A stretch of 64,000 nt of DNA. Source: Diadema setosum (lineage: Eukaryota; Echinodermata; Echinoidea; Diadematoida; Diadematidae). Positions 48,955 to 58,797 of this stretch are shown piece by piece (positions within the stretch are counted from its first letter, which is position 1; every line of letters begins with the position of its first letter). The stretch lies in the NCBI GenBank assembly GCA_033980235.1, contig CM067068.1, positions 140,001 through 204,000 on the forward strand. The letters run 5' to 3'. The notes below the pieces were generated by a model. It saw nothing but the letters and a program-made list of their open reading frames with translations. It searched no databases and was not told where the DNA came from. Both the position numbers and the translations under genes were made by a program.

Positions 48955-50566
48955 TCAGTTGCAATGTTTTAGTTACTTTAGATACTTTAAACAGATGAGA
49001 CTTCGAGATCATATGCTTTTGGCAAGTCCAGTAATTGCACCGTATCACCGCACCTGGCATACACCACAAAGCAAAGCTAGCAAAAAGTGGTGCGTGGATG
49101 ACATGAAGGTGGACATCAATATCAATTTTGATAACCAATTCAGTCTAGCTCAAATTTACACACGTGATGAGAATTCAGTGAAAATAGATATGCTGTCATG
49201 TGCAATTTAGTTAACCCTTTGAAGACGAGTCCCGAGTATACTCAGCCCGGGCAGGTGTCTTAGATGGGAAATGCATCTTGTAGCAAACTCAGCCCGTCCT
49301 AGATCCTCACCAGGTAAAGAGGAATTTGAGAAAGATACACATGATACATGCATGAAATAGCAATTAGACTGGTCTAGAACTAGTCTATTAGACTATACAT
49401 ACAAATAGAATCTATGCACCAATAAAAATATTCTTCCAGTGTTGCATTGTTTGGTGTTGGCAATGCATGTCTTAGTAAGGGTTATAATTAATCCCAGGGC
49501 GCTCCTTCGCATTTGGGCTGTTCGCATGATTGCAGTTAGCTTTAAACTAACCGCAGCAGCGACCCCATACGGACAAATACGTACCGTAAAGGGTTAGGTG
49601 TTACAGCGCCCCGCGACGGGGTTAGCTTTAAACCAGCTTTGCTTGTTCTCCTGAGAACAGTTTTTATGACAAGGTCATGGTCAATACTAATAGGCTTTGC
49701 TACTGACAATAAAGATACTACTACTATCAACTATAGATATCGATAGGCCTAGCTAGCTGCTAGTTACATCGTACATGTAACGCCAACGACGGTTAAATTT
49801 ACTCTAAAAACAGTTAGGCTAGTCTGACTTTACTGCTGGGCTACCCTGGTCCACAGCACAGTCAATTTATGTTAAGGATCACTGTAGCTGAAGATTGATC
49901 AATGTTGATGGGCTCGCTTGCTATCAGAATGTTTCGTCCATCTGACATAACTTTGAGCTGTGACCATGATAACGACCTACCATGACGATTGTGCTGGACA
50001 GTGTTGGACAGCAGTAACGTTGCACTGTTAACGTTATAACTGAGTGATGAGTTGTTGTTGTTGTTATATATTTTGGCGTTGCATTCAAAACTCGAATATT
50101 TCACGCCAAACAATTCATTATTTTATTTTTAGACACCACGTTAATTTTTTTTTCGCACTTATCATAAACAAAATATTTTCCAAAATATATGTTATAAAAT
50201 AAACGTAAAAAATGTCCTTTGCACTGGTCCACTCAACCTGCCAACCGCTGTCTAATGGTATAATCTTGCCAACCCAGCTATGTACATTTAGCAGGCTTCT
50301 CAGCACAAAGGCCTAGGCCACTCATATACACGGAGAGCAGGCGGGGGGCGCAAAGATATCAGAAATTTTTAGAAACAATTTGAATATAATTGATAATAAT
50401 CAATTTCTCATACTGTAATAATTGGTCTCTCACACTGTAAGCACTTTCATTTGGAGCTTAATTAAAGTGAGTTTATCAACAATGTTAGTGTGCTATAAAT
50501 ACAGCAACAAAAACAAACCTAGGAAACTATGTGAGAAGAAGAAGGAAAAAAAAAAAGACACAGGGT
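48955..50566. other. Intergenic sequence without recognised genes
   Basis: Around 49520-49660 short repeats (TTAGCTTTAAACTAACCGC, GCAGCGACCCCATACGGAC) resemble the ACTGCGACCAGCAGCCCCAT block inside the foldback at 11750. Otherwise nothing is seen. Confidence 0.4.
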
Positions 50567-51913
50567 CTACAGCAGTCTAAATCTATTTGTCCTTTTGACG
50601 TATTTCAAAACGATATGTATATTGCGTGGTTGTAATAAAACATATATATTTAACTCTTTCTGATTTACTTCTGTTTTCATCAACTTCCTCTCATCTTCAA
50701 ACATATCACAATGTAATAAATAATGCTCTACAGTTTCTCGAACCATACATGTGGCACACATTCCCGTTGGATGTTTGCCAATAATATACATAAAATGATT
50801 TAATCTTGCCACACCAAATCTCAATCTACAAGCAACAACTTCCTCTCTCCTTGTACGACAACTCAGTGATGTGACCGGCAGTACATTATTCTTCACGATA
50901 TATAAATGGCGCCCTCTATCGGATGCGTCCCACTGACTCTGCCAGATCGCGTTATAATATCTTCCGATCATTGCTCGTATTTCACTATATGATTTTTTAA
51001 CAAATATATCTACATATTCTCTTTTCAAGGCTGCTTTTGCCAAAGAATCTACCATTTCATTTCCATAAATATCACAATGTGAAGGAATCCATACAAAGGA
51101 TACTGTTATTCCCATGTAATATAAATTCGCAATCTTAAACATTATTTCTTGCACTATATTATCACTGGAAACATTTTCTATTTCATGCAAACTATTCAAA
51201 GAATCCGTTAATATCACCACATCTGAGACTGGCTGAAATTCTTCTATCCAGTTTAATGCCATTACTATGGCTACTTGCTCCGCTCTACATACTGATATTG
51301 ACGTAACTTTTTTTCCTACTGAAACATTCAGCTGAGGTGCGTAAAAGGCAACTGCCGTAGCACCGCTATCAGTCTCTTTGGATGCGTCAGTATATATTCT
51401 TAAATGATATATCCAGCGAGTATTTATCACTTCTTCGCTAACTGTTCTTTGTTGATGAACCATATCAGATTTACTGACCCTGTTATGGATATCATAACAT
51501 ATTTCAGGTTCTACGACATGCCATGGAGGGTGTACTGGTACACAGACATTTTCTACCTCCGCATCTAGATTTAGAGTGCGAACAGCTATGGGTTGATATT
51601 TCTTATTTTCTTCACATTTTCTCGTGTGATATTGCCAACAGTCCGTAAAGCAAGCTCTTGATGGGTGATTGGTACTAGAACTTAATATTCTGTATTTCAA
51701 TCTATCAGCCAATAACTGACGTCTAAGTTCTAAAGGCATCTCGCCACACTCCACTTGCAGAGCCTCTAAAGACGTTGTAGGGAGAGCTCCTGTAACTAAC
51801 CTTAGACATTGATACTGTATAGAATCCAAGGTAGATTTAATAGTCTTGCAGGTAGAATCGTACACCTCTGCAGCAAAGTCTATTACTGGTCTGATAAGGT
51901 GCCTGTACATCAA
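50567..51913 (-). CDS. LINE C-terminal ORF: thumb, RNase H and zinc knuckle (448 codons)
   Basis: Residues 1-100 continue the reverse transcriptase (YRHLIRPVIDFAAEVYDSTC, LRLVTGALPTTSLEALQVEC). RNase H spans about residues 170-300: YTDASKETDSG carries the first Asp, CRAEQVAIVMAL the Glu, ILTDSLNSL the second Asp, and WIPSHCDIYGNEMVDSLAK the His and last Asp. All catalytic positions look intact. Near residues 384-401 CATCMVRETVEHYLLHC is a Cys/His zinc-knuckle-like motif. The frame is open to the TAG at 50567. It is a piece of a retrotransposon, not a host gene. Confidence 0.88.
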   Translation of the reverse strand: MMYRHLIRPVIDFAAEVYDSTCKTIKSTLDSIQYQCLRLVTGALPTTSLEALQVECGEMPLELRRQLLADRLKYRILSSSTNHPSRACFTDCWQYHTRKCEENKKYQPIAVRTLNLDAEVENVCVPVHPPWHVVEPEICYDIHNRVSKSDMVHQQRTVSEEVINTRWIYHLRIYTDASKETDSGATAVAFYAPQLNVSVGKKVTSISVCRAEQVAIVMALNWIEEFQPVSDVVILTDSLNSLHEIENVSSDNIVQEIMFKIANLYYMGITVSFVWIPSHCDIYGNEMVDSLAKAALKREYVDIFVKKSYSEIRAMIGRYYNAIWQSQWDASDRGRHLYIVKNNVLPVTSLSCRTRREEVVACRLRFGVARLNHFMYIIGKHPTGMCATCMVRETVEHYLLHCDMFEDERKLMKTEVNQKELNIYVLLQPRNIHIVLKYVKRTNRFRLL

Positions 51914-52733
51914 ATTGAGGACAAATCACTTCCCCATGATGCACCAGATACACATCGCATCAAATTGATTCTTTTTTGACAACTAATCCTAATTTTTTCA
52001 ATATACTTTGACCAATTCAAATTACTATCAAATACCACTCCGAGATATTTATAACTGTGTAGTCCTACTTGCTTTAACTTCAAACCATTCATACATACAT
52101 TCATATCAGTGTAACCTTTCTTATTAGTAAATACCATATAACACGATTTTTCTGCTGAAAAATTCATTTTCCAGGATTTGCTCCATTCATATAAAATATC
52201 CACACAGGACTGCAATTTCTTTGCTAATAATTTCAGATTTTTGCAAGAAATCCACAGAGCAATATCATCAGCATATATAAATGTAGTAGCAATTGATAAT
52301 CCTTTGGATATATCACTTACATAAATATTGAATAACAAAGGACATATAACACTTCCTTGAGGTAGTCCTCTATCATCGGTACGGAAGTTGTTCGAGAGTT
52401 GCCCTTTAACTCTAAAAAGGATGATATCCATGATAACAATCTTCCATTGATCCCAACCATCTTCAACTTCCTCATCATACTACACTTCTCAATAGAATCG
52501 TACGCTTTATCTAAATCCATGAATAACACACCCAAATAACCTTTATCTATCATACATTTCTTAACATCTGTATCCAACATGACTATCGAGTCAAGGACTC
52601 CTCTGCCCTTTCTGAATCCTGATTGGTATTCAGATAAGAGATCGTGTTTTTCTGCATACCATTCCAATCTCTTGTAGATCATCCTCTCCATGATCTTACA
52701 CAAATATGAGGTTAATGATGAGTGATGATAGGT
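51910..52733 (-). pseudogene. LINE reverse transcriptase domain, frameshifted
   Basis: The first frame (from about 52733 to 52400) has LSEYQSGFRKGRGVLDSIV and FMDLDKAYDSIEK. The second frame (52431-51910) has RGLPQGSVICPLLFNIYVSD, TFIYADDIALWIS with the catalytic Asp pair, and YLGVVFDSNLNWSKYI. The two frames overlap with a shift around 52.40-52.43 kb, and a further one-base shift near 51.915 kb separates this from the downstream frame. These are the standard reverse-transcriptase blocks in order. Confidence 0.88.
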
Positions 52734-54659
52734 AGGCCCCGCCTATTTATATACAGTAGTCTAATGGCTTTGCATTGAAGTAATTAAACTAACGTGTTAA
52801 ACTTAAGCTAACTGGGCCTGGGAAGTTCTATGAGTACGACATACCAGTTAAACTTGGCGATCAATTATCTGCTCGACATGATGCACCATGTTATAATGTA
52901 CGTGACTGGAGTAGAAAGATGAAACTCTATCGATGCTTCTTTTGCCTGTCGAAACAAAATTCAAAATGTACGCAGGAACAGAGGACAAAAGCGCCACACA
53001 ATCCAATATTATTTAGCGGCGGTTGATAGATAGGGAACTGCGGGCTGCTTCGGCGTCAGCCGGTGCATGAGAGATGCACTGTACGTACGGCCCGACACGA
53101 CGTACCGCTTGACTACTTGTATGTTTACCCTGGTGAGGGCAGATCATGCAGCACATAACAGTACTACCACTACGTACACTGCGGATCATGGGCCGGCCGG
53201 ATTGTATGCTGTGATCAAAGGGGGCGCAATAGAGATTTACGATTCTTTCACTGAATACACAACAAAATCGATGTAGGCTTCTCAAACTTGTGAGGGGCGT
53301 AGACAGCGCAAGGGAGGGGTGGAGGGGGGGGGGGGGGGGAATATGCATCCCTAAGTTGGGGGGGGGGGAGAGAGAAATGTACCCTATATAATCATTCGGG
53401 GGGAAACTTATTTATATATTTCATTAGTGATATTCTTTTTATCGTGATTATGATTATCTCTCTTCTTCTTTTCATTTTAATTACCATCATCATTATCATT
53501 AAAGTTTATTATGCAATTATGCTTATCTTCATCTTCGTCATCGTCACCTCGTCTTTATTTCCATATTTCTGATCTAAACAATCTTCTCTCTCTGATGGGA
53601 CAGTGTCATTAGATATATTTATCAAGAGCTAGCGTATACAACGGGGATGGAGTAATCTGATGCATAAATCTTACTGTTATTTTGATCATTGCTATCTGTA
53701 TTATTATTACTTGTGTTGTAATCTTGAAACAAGCACACAGTAAAGCGAGCGCAATTGTCACTGAAAGGCGCGTCAGCGTTTGCGCTTTAAACAACAATGA
53801 ACAGTTCGGTTACCATATCGATCGATCACTAAATATTCCCCCAAATTGTGCACAGATCATTGAATTTCAGCGCTAAACTACTGCAACCAATCTCCCCATG
53901 TGCGGGAGGAGGGATGTATAACCACACATGGACATACATGTCGCTCGTTTATTAAACACCTGTTTCTGTGAAAAGCGTCGATCACAATAACATTTCAAAG
54001 ATGCTGTCCTGCTTTGGGATCTCATCGTGCATCACCGACAGCCAGCCTGGAGTAAAAACAAGACGGCGCTTTGAGATCAGTCTCAAAACTAAAAATTTAT
54101 ATGCGCAGAAGATAATAACTCCCTTTAATCAAGAAAAATATATATACATTGGGAAATGCATCGCTCTCATTTGCGAAGGGTACTTTATACAAGAGAAAGC
54201 AAGTATTTAGACGGGTTGGTTGTCATTTGTCTTCTATTTTTCGCACATTGTTTCACAGTCCCATGGACAGGTAGTGGTAGACGACATGGGAGTATTGTAT
54301 GTCTTATCCATTAAGCAACGTTACATAATCCACAATCGTCAACTTCAGGACTTACTGATTTTGTGACACGAAATTTGTCATGATTTGAGGTTTGCTGCTC
54401 TCCATCACTGTCGATTTTTAAGTCCAAAGAGATTAGAAGCTAGCGCCAGCTTCTATACTCTTTTGTTAAGTCTGAAAGGCACCTCAGCGAAATAAAACCG
54501 AAATGAGGGAAACGGTTCTTTTGTCAGTGACGATGAACGATTACATAGATGCACATAATCAGGTGGCGGCGATGCAGGTCGGGTCAAAGTTTGCAGGCAC
54601 AAACCCTTGTTGGTCGTATTAGGAGTCTGCATGTGCCAAGACTAATACACGCACCACTG
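52734..54659. other. Intergenic sequence without recognised genes
   Basis: Contains a GGGGCGTAGACAGCGCAAGG motif and G runs at about 53290-53370 (fragmentary transposon end by analogy) and ATTATCATCATTATC-like simple sequence at 53440-53540. No coding potential recognised. Confidence 0.45.
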
Positions 54660-55466
54660 CACTGTTAAGCTTTCATACATTTTATAAATTGTTACGCCAG
54701 CTACATGATTGTGGTGAGATTGAATCAGAGTGGATCAAGAACGTTAGAGGTGTTTTAGACAAGTGTGGTATGTCAAATTTATGGTTAGAGGATGTCCCAT
54801 TGAATCTAAAATGGGTGAAATCATCTTTGAATCTTAGGTTGGATGATATGGACAAGCAAAATTGGATTGCTGAAGTGAACAGAAACCGTTTATGTTTTAA
54901 TTATAGAATTTTTAAACATGAGGTTGGCTTAGAAAATTACTTATTAAAGCTGGATGTTGTGGAAAGAATAACTCTGTGTAAATTTCGTTGTGGGAACCAC
55001 AAGCTGCCTATTGCTACTTGTCGATATTTACCTGATCAAGTATCCCAATTATGTACTCTATGTAACTTGCAGGTTCAAGGGGATGAATTTCATAATTACT
55101 TGTTGGTTTGTCCTTTCTTCAGTGAAACACGTAGGCATTATATTAAGAGATATTTCTCACACCGTCCTAACGTTATTAAATTTCATCAATTATTTAGTAG
55201 TAAGAGTATTAAAACGTTGAAGAATTTGTCTAGATTTTGTAAGATAATTATGTTGAAGTTTGTCTAGAATCATTTTTAGTAGTGCCAAAACTGTGAGGTG
55301 TGCAAGTTGGCACAGTGTGCTCTATTTGGTGTTAAATCTTGCCGATATTATATTACATGTATTTATATGTTGTGACTGCCAAAGATTTAATTTTCTTTTA
55401 TTGTGTGTTTTATACTCATTGTATTTCTTCCATGCCCCGGGAGGGGCCGTTTTAAGAAATAAAACT
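54660..55466 (+). mobile_element. LINE 3' fragment with intact 192-codon tail
   Basis: The open frame 54689-55267 encodes IESEWIKNVRGVLDKCGMSN, NWIAEVNRNRLCFNYRIFKH, ITLCKFRCGNHKLPIATCRY and CTLCNLQVQGDEFHNYLLVC followed by PFF. It is related to the copy at 44780. The frame has no stops, suggesting a fairly recent insertion, but it begins abruptly (5' truncation) and lacks the reverse transcriptase. The 3' untranslated part ends CCCCGGGAGGGGCCG and AATAAAACTCATTGC, then the CATTGT array. Confidence 0.78.
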
Positions 55467-55535
55467 CATTGCCATTGTCATTGTCATTGTCATTGTCATT
55501 GTCATTGTCATTGTCATTGTCATTGTCATTGTCAG
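55467..55535 (+). repeat. CATTGT tandem tail of the LINE
   Basis: About eleven copies of the hexamer CATTGT directly at the 3' end of the LINE fragment. CR1/L2-type LINEs end in short tandem repeats instead of poly(A), which supports the boundary. The related copy at 44780 ends in two copies of CTTACAAAT. Confidence 0.9.
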
Positions 55536-55902
55536 CCTCTTGGGAGAAGCTACAACACAGGGTCTATGGGACAGTGCCGAAGTGGTGCATATAGTAGTCT
55601 TGGCGCAGATTCCCTTACGACCAACAAGTTTTTGTGCCTGCAAACTAGTCCATGTGTAGGTCCATGATTTCACAGGTGAAAAGCATGGAGCTACTAAGTA
55701 GCTCCATGGTGAAAAGTGCATACGCTTGAATCTCTGTTGTCTGTGGAGATAGTACAGTCGTGGACAGTGGCGTACCGTGGGTCAAGACATTGGGGGGGGG
55801 GGGGCACCACGTGGAAAAGTAATTTTGAGGGTGTGTATGATTGTGCGTGCGTGCGTGTGTAAGTGTGTGAGCTGTCAGTCTACACATCGATAACGGAATA
55901 TG

Positions 55903-55940
55903 ATCAAGGAGGTACTAGGCTCGCCTAGTACCTCCTTGAT
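55903..55940. repeat. Perfect 18-bp palindrome, loop 2
   Basis: ATCAAGGAGGTACTAGGC, TC, GCCTAGTACCTCCTTGAT. A near-contiguous inverted repeat inside the hAT-like element. Confidence 0.9.
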
Positions 55941-56156
55941 ATGATACATTCCACAGCACGCAGTCATTGAGCAACATTGCCACGAATAGGACTCTTCCTT
56001 TTATACTGTATAGTCAGGGGCGGATCCATGTCAATTCCGTAAAGGAGGGGGGGAGGGCGTCCCCCCCCCCCCCCCCCCCCACGGTAGGGAGATTTTTTAA
56101 TATTTATGTTTGTCATCGTGCGATTTCATACATACTTTTGGCAGACTTTTTGGGCG

Positions 56157-56434
56157 CTGTTCGTTATTCCGAAGGTTCGATATTCCGCATGTTCATTATT
56201 CCGAAGGTTCGTTAATCCGAAACACGCAAATTCCCTATACCTATACAGAGGTTCATTAATACGAAAATGAAAAAGGGTTCGTTAATCCGAACATTTGTGG
56301 CGTTATTCCGAAGGTTCGTTATTCCGATGATTTGTTCATCCGAAAATGAAATTCGGAAAAAAGAACCTTCGGAATAACGAATCTTCGGACTGAAGAGCCT
56401 TCGGAATAACGAACCTTCGGAATAACGAGCTGTC
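56157..56434. repeat. TTCGTTATTCCGAAGG direct and inverted repeat cluster
   Basis: TTCGTTATTCCGAAGG and close variants occur at least four times forward in the left half, then as CCTTCGGAATAACGAA in the right half, so the whole block is a foldback with ends GCTGTTCGTTATTCCG and CGGAATAACGAGCTGT. Internal variants are TTCGTTAATCCGAA. Probably a small non-autonomous element. Confidence 0.78.
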
Positions 56435-56713
56435 ACCGATTTTTTAATGATTTTGTAAATCTGAATACTTCTGGAAAATGGAATGGAAATATTGTTTTAC
56501 TCGAGGAATGTGAATTTACCGAAACTTACGTCAAAGGGAAGACACGGCCACACAAGCATTACAATTATAAATTTAATAAAGAAGCCAATGCTCCGATGCC
56601 AATGCAAGTCACGGTCAAGAAGTTGTTTACATCCAGCGAGTACAACGTGTTAACATAAAACATGACTTCAGTAGAATTATAGATATAGTTTCTGCACTCA
56701 TTAAATAAATGAC

Positions 56714-56772
<59 letters not shown>
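56714..56772. repeat. TTGA tetranucleotide microsatellite
   Basis: About 14 uninterrupted copies of TTGA/GATT. Confidence 0.95.
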
Positions 56773-56773
<1 letters not shown>

Positions 56774-57304
56774 AATGATTTTGATGATGATTAGAATGTA
56801 GCTACGTACATAATCCCAATATTACATTATGATCATGTTCTTCACTACGAAATATGCGCGAGCGAGCGTAGCGACCGCTCAGGAATACACACATTTATAA
56901 TGTAATAGAAAGTTATCTTTCTCTATATAATGTAATAGAAAGTTATCTTTCTGCATAACCCAGGACGTGTAGCTCCATCTCTTATTGCAGGCTATAACTG
57001 CTGATAATTTATTGCGAATACCTTGTAACAATACCCTCTAAAGTCATTCTATATAATTATCCAGAATCATCATTTACTTCACTTATTTGTGTGTGTGAGC
57101 GAGCGAAAGCGAGTCAGCGCCTGAAGAAACATGTTCTTTTCATGTGTCTTGAATACATGTTATCATTTTTACCCACTCTTCCCAAAAAATATAAGTTCCA
57201 GGTGCAGAAACTCCTATCTTTCTTGTCGGCGCAATGTTTGTTTGTTTTTGTTTTTTGTTTTTTTTTGTCATGTTAACAGTTTTCCTTACATTGATTATGG
57301 AATG

Positions 57305-57440
57305 GCGGTGTGGAACGACAAATTACTTGCAGCAACATCAGGAGAATATTGCATGTCAATTAAATGCGAGCGAGCGGAGCGAGCGAGCTTGAAAATTTTG
57401 AGATTTTTCAGTCCAAAAACTGCCGTTTGTAGCTGTATTT
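57305..57440 (-). repeat. Solo copy of the 165-bp satellite monomer
   Basis: Read on the minus strand it has CTACAAACGGCAGTTTTTGG, CAAAATTTTCAAGCTCGCTC, GCATTTAATTGACATGC and CTGATGTTGCTGC in the satellite order. It is more than 50 kb from the array at 2060-5310, in opposite orientation, and ends at C runs (57500-57546). Confidence 0.8.
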
Positions 57441-57674
57441 TATCGTTTTTTGTTTGTTTGGGTTTTTTTTACCAGCGGATTGGGATGGGGGGCCGCGTGC
57501 CCCCCCCCCCCCCCTCCTTCGTGTCCCCCCCCCCCCCCCCCCCCCCGCCGTAGGCAATTTTTTTTTTTCCCAGGATGGAAAAGTCACTATACCTGTGTGT
57601 GTAAAGTCTACGACAGTCTACTGACAAAAAAGGTCTGACTATAGGGAGACAAATTGTGTTCGCATACTTCAAAA

Positions 57675-57800
57675 ACCCAATGACCATCATTATTGGCAGC
57701 TCCTCGCTGTGGCACGATGTGTTAGTGCTCTGATCATGGTTCGAACCCCAATGCTGGATTTTGCCCAACATCTTGTCTTCATTTTTGGTCTTAATTTCTA
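57675..57800 (+). mobile_element. Possible tRNA-derived SINE fragment
   Basis: GCTCCTCGCTGTGGCACGAT resembles a tRNA 5' half, and GGTTCGAACCC at 57738-57748 is a perfect RNA polymerase III B box. No full cloverleaf was built. It may be a SINE head without its tail. Confidence 0.45.
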
Positions 57801-57807
57801 AAGTATA

Positions 57808-58198
57808 TTAAAGGGTGTGTACAGTTCTGGTCGAGGTGAGGATTTAGCTTTTAACGTTTTGTGAGATATTCAGAAACCACTCTATGAGATGTCAAAGAGC
57901 ATGCAGTTCTAAGGGGTATCAAAAGTTTATTCGATGAAAATCGGTTTTGAAATGGCTGAGATATCCAAAAACAAGGTGAAACAAAGAGATCCTAATAAAG
58001 TTGTGGCATGTCGCCTTTTATTATTAGCACTTTTTTGGATATCTCAGCCATTTGAAAACCAATTTTCATCAAATAAACGTTGAATCCTTCTTAAAATAAC
58101 ATGCTCTTTCATATTTCATAAGAGGCTTTTCACTACCTCACTTAGGAATGTTCAAAACATGAATACCCACCTCAACCAGTACTGTACAGTCCCTCTAA
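57808..58198. mobile_element. Foldback MITE with TTAAAGGG ends
   Basis: Left TTAAAGGGTGTGTACAGTTC, right complement TTAGAGGGACTGTACAGTAC, both followed by TGGTYGAGGTG. The middle has GGCTGAGATATCCAAAAA and TTTTTGGATATCTCAGCC as inner arms. Nested in the hAT-like element. Confidence 0.75.
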
Positions 58199-58797
58199 GT
58201 TTGTAACGGTTTATTCCGTCAGGCTTAGAGAGAGTAATAAAGTCAAAGACTTGATAGTTATTCTCTATCCAAGTCACCAAGACAAATAAATGCCTTTCCC
58301 ATCATGGGGGAAAAAAAATATCACCCCCCCCCCCCCCCCCCGTGGTTACGCCACTGGTCGTGGAGGTGGTCTCTGCGGCATCGTAATCCTCGTTGCCTTC
58401 TCAAAGCAAAAGCGTCCATTGCCAAGGGGTATATAGTCACATTAGAAAAAAAAAAAAAAAAAAAAAACTCATGAAGCTTGTGAGAAATTTCTTGCAGATT
58501 CCGGCTCGGCGGGCCGCCGCCGGTAGGCCCACGCCTATCATGGGACTGATGGAGGCAGACGGTCCCGCCGATCACCGTCCGGCCACTGGACGATTGCTTA
58601 TCGGCCTACAAGCATGTCTGATGGGAGATCGTCCGGTTACCAGTGGGTCGTCAATCGATCAATGCCCGGACCGGACCCCGCGCGAGGAATATCACCAGAG
58701 TTCGCCAAGTTTTGACCTAAAATGGACAGGTGCGAATACGCGTCACAGCCTGCTCGACTTCTCCAAAAATTATTGGGCGATGCCGAAGTTCCAGTGG

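Larger units (their letters stand above)
50567..52733 (-). mobile_element. 5'-truncated LINE with reverse transcriptase and RNase H (I-superfamily-like), two frameshifts
   Basis: Read on the minus strand, the sequence begins inside the fingers of a reverse transcriptase (SLTSYLCKIMERMIYKRL) and passes through the palm with a YADD motif. It ends with RNase H and a Cys/His knuckle. It is broken by frame changes near 52.40-52.43 kb and 51.91 kb. LINEs with an RNase H domain belong mainly to the I/Outcast/Ingi/Tad/LOA group; the exact clade is not determined. The endonuclease and ORF1 are absent, so the copy is 5'-truncated. No obvious poly(A); the strand reads a T run after the stop. Confidence 0.88.
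55765..58356. mobile_element. hAT-like compound element, 8-bp target duplication
   Basis: CAGTGGCGTACCGTGGG at the left and CCGTGGTTACGCCACTG at the right are inverted repeats. The eight bases GTCGTGGA lie immediately outside both ends (55757-55764 and 58357-58364). Short CAGTGGCGTA-type ends and an 8-bp duplication are diagnostic of hAT. Both ends lie next to long G or C runs. The interior carries several other repeats (55903, 56157, 57305, 57675, 57808) and no recognisable transposase. Confidence 0.8.

Noticed and set aside
57738..57748. Perfect B box suggesting a tRNA gene.
   Set aside because: I could not form a cloverleaf with acceptor and anticodon stems; a SINE head is more likely.
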